42,850 nucleotides of DNA, taken from Gemmatimonadales bacterium UBA4456. GTDB lineage: Bacteria > Gemmatimonadota > Gemmatimonadetes > Longimicrobiales > Gaopeijiaceae. The notes under the pieces were generated by a model. The model was not told where the DNA came from, made no database searches, and saw only the letters and a program-made list of their open reading frames with translations. Position 1 is the stretch's first letter. Every line of letters begins with the position of its first letter. The stretch covers positions 13,636 through 56,485 of the forward strand of contig DGOW01000035.1 in assembly GCA_002390225.1 (NCBI GenBank), written 5' to 3'. The position numbers were made by a program, and so were the translations under genes. Positions 8,659 to 16,043 of the stretch are shown in pieces.

Positions 8659-8967
8659 GTGACCCGATCAAAAGGCATTCTACTGCTGCTTACCGCACGG
8701 GGCGCCCTCGGACTCGTTGCGACGACCCTGGGCCGGGCCATTTTTCAGGGTCAGACTCCGGGACTCGGTTCGTTCGCAGCGATCCACTTCGTCGGGTTCC
8801 TCTTCCTGTCCCCCTTGTCGTCGCCGAATACGCTGCTCGCCGCGGGCATCAGGCGCTACCACCCTGTGAAGGCGTTCCTCTACAGCACTGCGGGCCTGAC
8901 CGTGAAGTACGCGGGGATTCTGTACCTGTTCGATGCGACGTCCGTGTTCTTCGGCGCAGGGCCCTGA
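8659..8967 (+). CDS. Hypothetical small membrane protein
   Basis: The 102-residue product is predicted from GTG at 8659, with GGGG(A) about 10 bases upstream acting as ribosome site. Three hydrophobic stretches are visible (about 5-25, 36-52 and 72-95), separated by short Arg/Pro/Ser loops, so it is likely an integral inner-membrane protein. I recognise no family. It sits 7 bases after the GspG-like gene and 31 bases before the CoaE-PHP gene, all in the same direction. Confidence 0.6.
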   Translation: MTRSKGILLLLTARGALGLVATTLGRAIFQGQTPGLGSFAAIHFVGFLFLSPLSSPNTLLAAGIRRYHPVKAFLYSTAGLTVKYAGILYLFDATSVFFGAGP

Positions 8968-8998
8968 TCAGGATGACCCAGCGTAGGCACCGCATCCG

Positions 8999-10279
8999 AT
9001 GATCTCCGTTGGCCTCACCGGCAACGTGGCGTCCGGCAAGTCCGAGGTGTCCCGGCTCTGGGGCGCCGCCGGTGTACCCGTCATCAGCGCGGACGTACTG
9101 GCACGGGATGCCGTCCGGCCGGGTTCCTCGGGGCTCAACGAGGTCGTGGGGGCGTTTGGATCCGATATCCTTGCTGCAGATGGTACGCTGGACCGGGACC
9201 GGATGCGCGACAAGGTCTTCTGCGACGATGAAGCCCGACAGAAGCTCGAAGGGATCATCCATCCGATCGTTTGGCAGCTCCGGTCCATATGGCTCCGGGA
9301 GCGTCGGGATGAGGGTGCGGATCTCGTCGTCTCCGAGATCCCGCTCCTCTTCGAAACCGGGCGCGAGGGTGACTTCGATGTAGTCGTCTGCGTCGACGCG
9401 CCAGATGAAGTGCGTCTCGCGCGGATGGTCGCGTACCGCGGGCTCTCTGAAGCACAGGGCCGCCGGATCATGGCTGCCCAGATGGCACCGGATGAGAAGC
9501 GGCGGCGAGCTGACGTCGTGATTCCGAACGACGGGACGCTCGAGGAGCTGGAGCGAAACGCACAGGCGACGCTCGACCAGATCCGGTCGGCTGCACCCGC
9601 CCGCACCATGCGGATCGACATGCATGTGCACACGGTCGGCTCCTGGGACTCCCTCTCGGATCCGGAACGTGTGCTCGAGACGGCGCTGGCTCGCGGATTC
9701 CAGCGGATCGCCATTACGGACCACAACCGTGTGCACGTCGGCCTCCGCATGGCCGAACTGTACCCCGACCAGATCATTCCCGGTGAAGAGGTGAAGACCG
9801 CTGAGGGAATCGACGTGATCGGTCTCTATCTGACGGATGAGATCCCACAGGGCACGCCGGCGGAGGAAACAATCCATCAGATCCGTGCCCAGGGTGGAAT
9901 CTCGTACCTGCCTCACCCGTACGCCGGCGGAAAGGGTGGTGGCGGCAAGTACGCCGAGGAACTCGGCCCTCTCTGCGACGTCATCGAGGCCTTCAACGCG
10001 CGCCTCCACGACCCTTCCATGAACGAGAAGGCCGTGGGCCTCGCGAAGCGTCACGGAAGGTTGATCGGCGCCGGTTCGGATGCGCACACGATTGGAGAGC
10101 TCGGTAACGCCTGGGTCGACCTCCCGGTGCACACAAACGGGCCAGCTACATTGCTTGCCGCCCTCGCCGACGCGAGGCCTTCCGGTCGGGAAGCCTCCCA
10201 GCTTGTGCACCTGGGCTCCACGTGGGCCAAGGTCCGCAAGAAGCTTCCCGGAGCACCCGGTAGCGGTTGGGCCCGCTGA
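8999..10279 (+). CDS. coaE: Dephospho-CoA kinase fused to a PHP phosphoesterase domain
   Basis: Residues 1-200 are a full dephospho-CoA kinase: P-loop GNVASGKS at 8-15, the SADVLARDAV segment, an EIPLLFETG stretch and the RGLSEAQGRRIMAAQM lid. It phosphorylates the 3'-hydroxyl of dephospho-CoA in the last step of CoA synthesis. Residues 204-426 are a PHP domain with metal-binding motifs DMHVHT (H209, H211), ITDHN (D241, H242), PGEE (E263/E264), PHPY (H306) and GSDAH (D361, H363), so it looks catalytically intact. PHP enzymes hydrolyse phosphoesters; some act on 3',5'-bisphosphate nucleotides or RNA ends. The frame is continuous through the junction. M204 at 9608 has no ribosome site, so a true fusion is favoured over two genes. 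Confidence 0.9.
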   Translation: MISVGLTGNVASGKSEVSRLWGAAGVPVISADVLARDAVRPGSSGLNEVVGAFGSDILAADGTLDRDRMRDKVFCDDEARQKLEGIIHPIVWQLRSIWLRERRDEGADLVVSEIPLLFETGREGDFDVVVCVDAPDEVRLARMVAYRGLSEAQGRRIMAAQMAPDEKRRRADVVIPNDGTLEELERNAQATLDQIRSAAPARTMRIDMHVHTVGSWDSLSDPERVLETALARGFQRIAITDHNRVHVGLRMAELYPDQIIPGEEVKTAEGIDVIGLYLTDEIPQGTPAEETIHQIRAQGGISYLPHPYAGGKGGGGKYAEELGPLCDVIEAFNARLHDPSMNEKAVGLAKRHGRLIGAGSDAHTIGELGNAWVDLPVHTNGPATLLAALADARPSGREASQLVHLGSTWAKVRKKLPGAPGSGWAR

Positions 10280-10353
10280 CGCGGTACCTTTACCGGCGGT
10301 AATAACCCCCGCTTGAGGGCGGTCGAATTCCACTCCTGGGTCAGGATCACTCC

Positions 10354-11379
10354 TTGAGCTATCGGACGCCATCGCACCGAGCGGCGGCTGTCAATCAGGT
10401 GCGAAACGCGCTCCTTGCGGCGCGCAAAGCAGTCCTCACGACGCACCTGAACGCCGATGGCGACGGTGCTGGTTCTGAGGCCGCGCTCGCCGCCTGGTTG
10501 AGAGCAAACGGAACCGAAGCGTGGATTATCAACCCGACCACGTTTCCCGACTCATTCCGCTTCCTGGTCGAGCAGCAGGACTGGGTGGTCTCCGCGGGCT
10601 CATCCCGAGCACGTGATCTGTGCGACGCTGCGGATCTGGCCATCGTGGTCGATACGGGCGAGGTCCCACGCATCGGACGGGTGCAGCAGATGATTCGCCA
10701 CCTCCCCACCGTGGTGATCGACCATCACCCGATCGGGGATCACTCGATCGGGGGCACCTCGCTGCGCGATGTATCTGCCTGCGCTACCGGGGAACTGGTG
10801 CACGACATTATCCACGAGGCCAATGGACCGTGGACGAGCTACATAGATGAAGGCATCTATATCGCTATCCTCACGGATACCGGTGGCTTTCGGTTCGAGA
10901 ATGCGACCGCCGGGTGTCATCGCGTAGTCTCCGAGGTCATTGGTCGAGGCGTCGAGCCAGAGGCGATGCACGAGCGGGTATTCGGGTCAGCGCGGATTCG
11001 TCGCTACCACCTGATGCAGCACGCACTCGCGAGCCTCGAGCATGATCCAGCTCATGGAGTTTCCTGGATGATCGTACCCAAGGATCGATACGAGGAGGTC
11101 GAGGCGAGCTCCGAGGACCTCGAGGGCTTCGTGGACATCCCACGTTCGATCGAGGGCACGGAGGTTGGGCTGCTGTTTCGACTCACCACGTCGGGTGACG
11201 TGAAGATTTCCTTCCGGTCGAACGGACTTGTCGACGTCAACCTGCTCGCTCGGTCGTTCAAGGGTGGTGGTCACGTGAAGGCCTCAGGTGCCCTAGTGTC
11301 TGGCCCGATGGAAGAGGCGGTGCCCCGTGTCGTCGATGCCGCACGCGCGGCCGTAGATGGAATGAGGACGATCGCATGA
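10354..11379 (+). CDS. nrnA: DHH/DHHA1 phosphoesterase, NrnA-like (nanoRNase/pAp phosphatase)
   Basis: The 341-residue protein has the DHH domain motifs H31 with NADGDG (D35, D37), VVDTG (D100), VIDHHP (D123-H125) and LTDTGGF (D175). These are followed by a DHHA1 domain with GGGH at 304-307. NrnA enzymes degrade 2-5-nt RNA fragments and dephosphorylate 3'-phosphoadenosine 5'-phosphate in the cytoplasm using Mn2+. The start is TTG at 10354, supported by AGGA about 7 bases upstream; no ATG gives a better N-terminus. It overlaps the next gene by four bases (ATGA). Substrate preference among NrnA-like proteins varies, so pAp versus short RNA (or cyclic dinucleotide breakdown products) is open. 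Confidence 0.88.
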   Translation: MSYRTPSHRAAAVNQVRNALLAARKAVLTTHLNADGDGAGSEAALAAWLRANGTEAWIINPTTFPDSFRFLVEQQDWVVSAGSSRARDLCDAADLAIVVDTGEVPRIGRVQQMIRHLPTVVIDHHPIGDHSIGGTSLRDVSACATGELVHDIIHEANGPWTSYIDEGIYIAILTDTGGFRFENATAGCHRVVSEVIGRGVEPEAMHERVFGSARIRRYHLMQHALASLEHDPAHGVSWMIVPKDRYEEVEASSEDLEGFVDIPRSIEGTEVGLLFRLTTSGDVKISFRSNGLVDVNLLARSFKGGGHVKASGALVSGPMEEAVPRVVDAARAAVDGMRTIA

Positions 11380-11813
11380 GCAGGCCGCTCACGCGGAAGC
11401 AGGACGATCCCGGTGTTCCGGAAGCTCTGCCGCGAACCTTGATCCGTGTGCGGGACCGAATCGGTGTCGAAGTGATCGATCGACTCTGGATCTTCCCCCC
11501 GGCCTGCCGAGGACGTCGTGAGCAAGGGCTCGTTGCGGTCAGCACGTTCCAGCAGGGTCAGGAACGGCGAAGTATGATCACGGTTGCCTATAACGCGGAG
11601 CATACGGGTAAGGGGATCACGGTCGAGCCCACGTTCACGATGGAGGGGGCGGCGCCGGCCGAGACGTTCCCTCCGGTCATGCAGGGCGTGGTCCGGCGCT
11701 CCGGTGACGGTGCTCAGGAGCCGAGAGAAGTCGTGATTGATGGTGCGGCCTCGAGGTTCGAAGAGTTGATGGAGGAGTACGACGACGTCTTCATCGAGGC
11801 GTCGGGCCGGTGA
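11376..11813 (+). CDS. Hypothetical 145-residue protein between nrnA and a Fur gene
   Basis: I do not recognise the family. The sequence is soluble, with a basic N-terminus, a central segment VEVIDRLWIFPPACRGRREQ, beta-rich stretches (LVAVSTF, SMITVAYNAEH) and an acidic helical C-terminus (RFEELMEEYDDVF). There is no signal peptide or membrane span. Its ATG overlaps the nrnA stop and its stop overlaps the GTG of the Fur-family gene, so it is translated as part of the same tight operon. The strict coupling argues that it is a real gene despite the lack of recognisable domains. Confidence 0.7.
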   Translation: MSRPLTRKQDDPGVPEALPRTLIRVRDRIGVEVIDRLWIFPPACRGRREQGLVAVSTFQQGQERRSMITVAYNAEHTGKGITVEPTFTMEGAAPAETFPPVMQGVVRRSGDGAQEPREVVIDGAASRFEELMEEYDDVFIEASGR

Positions 11814-12334
11814 GCCAGGGGTCGACGAGCGCCGCGCGCACGGATGAGGGCGCACCTCCGTTCCTGCGGCTGTTTGGACGGTATCTCCGGGATCAGGGCC
11901 TTCCCGTCACGTCTCAGCGTGAGGCGGTAGCCCGGGTCGTGTTCGAGTCCGACGATCACCTCTCGGTCGATGACATCGAGAGTGCACTCCGGGAAACCGG
12001 CGAGCGCATCGGAAAGGCGACGATCTACCGCACGCTCGACCTCCTGGTACGCAGTCGGCTCGTCGAGGAGCACGACTTCGGCGAGGGCTTCAAGCGATAC
12101 GAGCATCGTCTCTCGAACCATCCCGTGCACGAGCACATGATCTGCGTCGAGTGCGCGACCGTGACCGAGTTCGAGAGTGACGAGCTGTACAAGATCGAGA
12201 ACCGGGTTCGGGCGGAATACGGCTTCATTCCGGTCCGTCGCCGCCTCGAGATCTATGGTCTGTGCGAGGCATGTCAGGACGCCGGCGTCGAGTTGACTAC
12301 CGAAGGCCTCATCTGCCCGATCGAGATCATCTGA
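11810..12334 (+). CDS. Fur-family metal-responsive transcriptional regulator
   Basis: The 174-residue protein has the Fur winged-helix DNA-binding domain (about 20-90; QREAVARVVFES, SVDDIESAL, GKATIYRTLDLLV) and the metal/dimer domain with HPVHEH (H104, H107, H109). Two CxxC pairs, C112/C115 and C152/C155, form the structural zinc site. Such regulators respond to Fe, Zn or peroxide. Specificity (Fur, Zur, PerR) cannot be fixed from motifs alone. The GTG start overlaps the upstream stop (GTGA) and the stop overlaps the agmatinase ATG (TGATG). Being buried in an operon with no obvious metal-uptake gene, it may act on targets elsewhere. Confidence 0.9.
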   Translation: MSQGSTSAARTDEGAPPFLRLFGRYLRDQGLPVTSQREAVARVVFESDDHLSVDDIESALRETGERIGKATIYRTLDLLVRSRLVEEHDFGEGFKRYEHRLSNHPVHEHMICVECATVTEFESDELYKIENRVRAEYGFIPVRRRLEIYGLCEACQDAGVELTTEGLICPIEII

Positions 12335-13323
12335 TGCCCAATCGTCGCGACCCGGATGCGTCGGGTCGAGGGCTTGAGGGTGGCGCACCCCCCGGAGTGC
12401 CGTCGTCCATTGGAGACCTGCCATGGGAGCTCCCGCACAGCTTCCTCGGTCTCGATCAGCCGAGTGACTCGTTCGACCGGGCCGACGCGCTGCTGCTCCC
12501 CGTCCCCTATGAGTCAACGACGTCGTTCGGTGGAGGGACACGTCGCGGACCGCGCGCGATCATCGATGCCTCACGCTACGTCGAGCTGTACGATCAGGAG
12601 TTCGGGTGTGAGCCGGGAGAGCGCGTGCACATCCACACGCTCCCGGCGCTTGAACTCACGCGAGCCGGTGCGACGCCTGCCATGACGGAGTTGCAGGAGG
12701 CGTACGGCCGGGTCGCTGACGTCGCCGGCGGTCGCTTCCTGGTCATGCTCGGCGGTGAACACTCGGTGTCCTCGCCCGCCGTTCTCGCTCAGGCGGATCG
12801 TCTGACGAGCGCGGGGGGTGGTCGTCTCTCCGTGCTCCAGATGGACGCCCATGCCGATCTGCGCGCCGAGTTCGAGGGGACACCAAACTCCCACGCCTCG
12901 GCGATGGCCCGTGTGGTCGACCGGGCGGACGTTGTCGCGGTCGGTGTCCGTGGCGTGAGTCAGGAAGAAGTGTACGCGTCCGAGCACACCGAGGGGTCGA
13001 CCCTGATTTGGGCAGACGAGATGTGGGAGGACGACGCCTGGATGGATCGCGCACTCGATGCGCTGGGTCCCGACGTGTACCTGACCTTCGACGTCGACTA
13101 CTTCGATCCTTCGCTCGTTCCGTCGACCGGAACGCCCGAGCCGGGAGGTGGGGACTGGTATCGGACGCTCCGGTTTCTAAGGCGCGTCTTCCAGGAGCGT
13201 AACGTCGTTGCCGCGGACATAGTGGAGCTTGCGCCGACACCGGGACTGCCCGCACCCAATTTCCTCGTGGCGAAGCTGGCCTACAAACTGATATCCTACC
13301 GGTTCCAGGGCCGGCTCCGGTGA
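12334..13323 (+). CDS. speB: Agmatinase / ureohydrolase family enzyme
   Basis: The 329-residue protein belongs to the arginase/agmatinase fold. Binuclear Mn ligands are visible: H143 (GGEHS), D171, H173 and D175 (DAHAD), and D253 and D255 (FDVDYFDPS). Agmatinase hydrolyses agmatine to putrescine and urea. SxGTPEPGG after the last metal motif fits agmatinase, although guanidinobutyrase or related ureohydrolases are possible. No arginine decarboxylase is nearby. ATG at 12334 overlaps the Fur stop, so translation is probably coupled. The N-terminus is about 30 residues longer than the compact core and looks unstructured. Confidence 0.88.
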   Translation: MPNRRDPDASGRGLEGGAPPGVPSSIGDLPWELPHSFLGLDQPSDSFDRADALLLPVPYESTTSFGGGTRRGPRAIIDASRYVELYDQEFGCEPGERVHIHTLPALELTRAGATPAMTELQEAYGRVADVAGGRFLVMLGGEHSVSSPAVLAQADRLTSAGGGRLSVLQMDAHADLRAEFEGTPNSHASAMARVVDRADVVAVGVRGVSQEEVYASEHTEGSTLIWADEMWEDDAWMDRALDALGPDVYLTFDVDYFDPSLVPSTGTPEPGGGDWYRTLRFLRRVFQERNVVAADIVELAPTPGLPAPNFLVAKLAYKLISYRFQGRLR

Positions 13324-13437
13324 TTCCCGCGGGCTAAACGATGATTCGTCACCGTCCGCAACCTGCTGGCGCCGCTGCGATTCGGACGAACCGTTATCGA
13401 CGGGGCTGGAGCGACAGATCCGCGAGATGGGTGTAGC

Positions 13438-13464
13438 ACCGAAGCGACTCTCCCTCGCTTCGGT
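13438..13464. other. Inverted repeat in the speB-ccdA gap
   Basis: ACCGAAGCGA (13438-13447) and TCGCTTCGGT (13455-13464) form a perfect 10-bp stem with a 7-base loop. No T-run follows on either strand. It lies in the 232-base gap between speB and ccdA and could be a rho-dependent end, a transcript-stability hairpin or a protein site. The gap also holds an open frame without a clear start (13322-13552); the only ATG in it is at 13427 and lacks a good ribosome site. Confidence 0.45.
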
Positions 13465-13555
13465 CGTGCGCGCGGGTGAGGTTCTCGGCGACGCGCTCGC
13501 GATCGGAAGAGCATCACGCGGAGTAACAGACAATCGAATCAGAAGCGAGTGAATC

Positions 13556-14287
13556 GTGAATGACGTAGAAGTCGGAATTTTCATCGCCTTTTCGGCGGGC
13601 GTCTTTTCGTTCCTGTCGCCTTGTGTCCTCCCGCTGGTGCCGAGTTATCTCACGTTCGTCACCGGCATGAGCCTCGAAGACCTCCAGGAGGGTGTGGATC
13701 GCAAGACGACGTTCATCCACTCGCTGCTCTTCGTGATCGGCTTCAGCTCGATCTTCATTCTGCTGGGAGCCTCGGCGTCGTTTCTGGGACAGTTCCTTCG
13801 GGCGTACGAGATCTGGATCGCCCGGATCGGTGGCCTGATCATCATTCTCCTAGGCATGCACCTGGCGGGTGTTTTCAGGATCACTCCGCTCCTGCGGGAA
13901 AAGAGAATGCACCTCAACGACAAGCCCGCGGGGTACCTCGGCACACTCGGTGTTGGTGTGGCCTTCGGAGCCGGCTGGACACCCTGTATCGGGCCTGCTC
14001 TCGGCGCGATCCTCACCTACGGCATGACGCAGGACACGATGTGGGCCGGGGTCGGGCTGCTGAGCGTGTACTCGCTTGGACTTGCGATCCCGTTCCTGCT
14101 CGCGTCACTCGCACTCGACTGGTTCCTGCAGACGTTTCAGAAGTTCCGGACGTGGATCCCGATCGTCGAGAAGGCCTCGGGTGTGCTTCTGATCGTGCTC
14201 GGCGTGCTGCTGCTGACTGGTCAGTTCACGGTACTGGCTGCGTGGCTGAACCGGTATACGCCAACCTGGATCCTGGAACGGATCTGA
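13556..14287 (+). CDS. ccdA: CcdA-type thiol-disulfide transporter
   Basis: The 243-residue integral membrane protein has about six hydrophobic helices and the DsbD-beta/CcdA signature: two conserved cysteines, C23 in SFLSPCVLPLVPSYL and C144 in GWTPCIGPALG. CcdA carries electrons from cytoplasmic thioredoxin across the inner membrane to extracytoplasmic thiol proteins, for example for c-type cytochrome assembly. The start is GTG at 13556, preceded only by a weak purine-rich site (GAAGCGAG). No cytochrome-maturation gene is adjacent. It converges on the ABC transporter gene, with only 7 bases between the stops. Confidence 0.9.
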   Translation: MNDVEVGIFIAFSAGVFSFLSPCVLPLVPSYLTFVTGMSLEDLQEGVDRKTTFIHSLLFVIGFSSIFILLGASASFLGQFLRAYEIWIARIGGLIIILLGMHLAGVFRITPLLREKRMHLNDKPAGYLGTLGVGVAFGAGWTPCIGPALGAILTYGMTQDTMWAGVGLLSVYSLGLAIPFLLASLALDWFLQTFQKFRTWIPIVEKASGVLLIVLGVLLLTGQFTVLAAWLNRYTPTWILERI

Positions 14288-14294
14288 TCGGGGG

Positions 14295-16034
14295 TCAGTC
14301 GCTGCCGGTCAGGCTCTCTTCGAGCAACTGACGCTGTACGAGGCGGGCGTATGTACCGTCAGCCTCGACAAGCTCGGGGTGCCGGCCGGATTCGACGATC
14401 CTGCCCTCGTCGAGTACAAGGATCATGTCCGCGTGCATGACGGCGCTCGCCCGATGGCTGATGATGAATGATGTGCACCGCCCGGTCTCGTCCCCCAGAT
14501 CGTCGAGGATCGCGGTCTCCGTGTGCGTGTCCACCGCGCTGAGTGCATCGTCCAGGATCAGGATGAGCGGATCGCGCGCCAGTGCCCGTGCAAGCGTCGC
14601 GCGTTGCTTTTGACCTCCTGAGAGGGTGATGCCGCGCTCGCCCAGAATCGTCTTGTAGCCCTTCGGGAACTCGAGGATCTGTTCGTGTAACTGCGCGACT
14701 CCGGCGGAAGCCCAGATCGTTTCTTCTGAAGAGCCGAAGCCGATGTTTTGCTCGATGCTGTCCGAAAAGAGGAACGGGTCCTGGGGCACCATGCCAATTC
14801 TCGATCTGAGCTCGGCCGGATCCACCTCGGTCAGCGGGATTCCGTCAATGAGGATCTCACCGCCGGTCGGATCGTAGAGCCGGGCCAGAAGCGCGAGCAC
14901 CGTAGACTTACCGGCTCCGGTCGGGCCCATGATCGCCGCGGTGCGACCCGCCGGTACCGTAAACGAGAGATGGTCGATCACGGCCCGGTCCGTTCCTGGA
15001 TACACGAACGAGACGTTACGGAACTCGATCCCTCCGCGCGCATCGACCAGCGAAGCAGGCTCCGCTGGCGCAGGGACGGACGGTTCCGTCTCGAGGATGC
15101 GGTTGAGACGGCCCATGGACGCCGCCCCCCTCTGATAGAGGTTCACGACCCAGCCGAGCGCGATCATCGGCCAGATGAGCAGCGTCAGATAGAATGTGAA
15201 GGCGACGAAGTCACCGATCGAGATCGTGTTTGCGATCACCTCGAGGGCACCAAGGCCGGTCACAAGCACGAGGGCCAGGCCGGAGATCAGCATGAGCAGC
15301 GGGTGGAATGCCCCCGCGGTGAGTACCAGCTGCATATTCCTGCGGCGGTAGTCCTCGTTGAACGCGTCGAACTGCTGCGCCTGCTCCCTCTCCTGCGAGT
15401 ATGCCCGCACCAGGCGCACGCCCGTCAGATTCTCCTGGACGAAGGTCGAGAGCGACGAGAATTGCTCCTGAATGTCCTCGAACCGCCGGTGGATGATTCG
15501 CCCGAAGAAGAGCACGATGGGCGGTAGCACGATCATTGGAACGAGCGCATAGGCCGTCAGCTTCGGGCTGATGTAGAGCATGAAGCCGAGCGCGAAGACG
15601 AAGCTCGCGGTCGTGTTCACCGTGTACATGATCGCTGGGCCCACGGCCATGCGGACCGCCAGCGTATCGTTGGTAGCACGGCTCATGAGGTCGCCGGTTC
15701 GTATCGTACCGTAGAACGTGGCGTCCATCTTGAGCAAGTGCTGGAAGAAGTCGTCGCGAAGATCGGTCTCGATCCGGCGGGACACTCCGTTGAGCAACTG
15801 CCGCATGCCGAATCGGAAGACCCCTCCGATCCCTGCGACGAGCACCATCATGAAGGCGTAGAACGCAATCGTGCTGTGCCTCACGCCCGGCGTATCCATC
15901 GCGTCGATGCCGAGCTTCATGAACCACGGGCCCGAGATCTGGAATGCGTTCGCGAGAACGACACAGATCACGCCCAGTACGACCCCCGTCCTGTAGGGAC
16001 GGAAGTACGGCAGGGTCGACTTCAGCTCATGCAT
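14295..16034 (-). CDS. Half-size ABC exporter with a non-canonical Walker B (MdlA/YheI-like)
   Basis: The 579-residue chain has a six-helix type IV (ABC exporter) membrane domain (about 15-310) and an ATPase domain (about 335-570). Walker A is GPTGAGKS at 370-377, Q-loop Q418, signature LSGGQ at 471-475, Walker B ILILDD at 491-496 and H-loop H527. The catalytic Glu after Walker B is Asp (D496). This is the pattern of the degenerate subunit in heterodimeric exporters such as TM287/288, BmrCD (YheIH) and MdlAB. A partner with a canonical site would then be expected, but none is in the window. The start is 9 bases after the gamma-glutamyltransferase stop, so the two are probably cotranscribed. 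The substrate is unknown (multidrug, lipid or thiol compound are options). Confidence 0.9.
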   Translation of the reverse strand: MHELKSTLPYFRPYRTGVVLGVICVVLANAFQISGPWFMKLGIDAMDTPGVRHSTIAFYAFMMVLVAGIGGVFRFGMRQLLNGVSRRIETDLRDDFFQHLLKMDATFYGTIRTGDLMSRATNDTLAVRMAVGPAIMYTVNTTASFVFALGFMLYISPKLTAYALVPMIVLPPIVLFFGRIIHRRFEDIQEQFSSLSTFVQENLTGVRLVRAYSQEREQAQQFDAFNEDYRRRNMQLVLTAGAFHPLLMLISGLALVLVTGLGALEVIANTISIGDFVAFTFYLTLLIWPMIALGWVVNLYQRGAASMGRLNRILETEPSVPAPAEPASLVDARGGIEFRNVSFVYPGTDRAVIDHLSFTVPAGRTAAIMGPTGAGKSTVLALLARLYDPTGGEILIDGIPLTEVDPAELRSRIGMVPQDPFLFSDSIEQNIGFGSSEETIWASAGVAQLHEQILEFPKGYKTILGERGITLSGGQKQRATLARALARDPLILILDDALSAVDTHTETAILDDLGDETGRCTSFIISHRASAVMHADMILVLDEGRIVESGRHPELVEADGTYARLVQRQLLEESLTGSD

Positions 16035-16043
16035 GAACGGAAC

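Noticed and set aside
9590..9640. Separate PHP gene starting at ATG 9608
   Set aside because: No stop separates it from CoaE and no ribosome site precedes the ATG; a fusion explains the data with fewer assumptions.
8849..10372. Long minus-strand open frame (507 codons) across coaE-PHP
   Set aside because: It is a shadow of the well-supported plus-strand gene, without recognisable motifs or a ribosome site.
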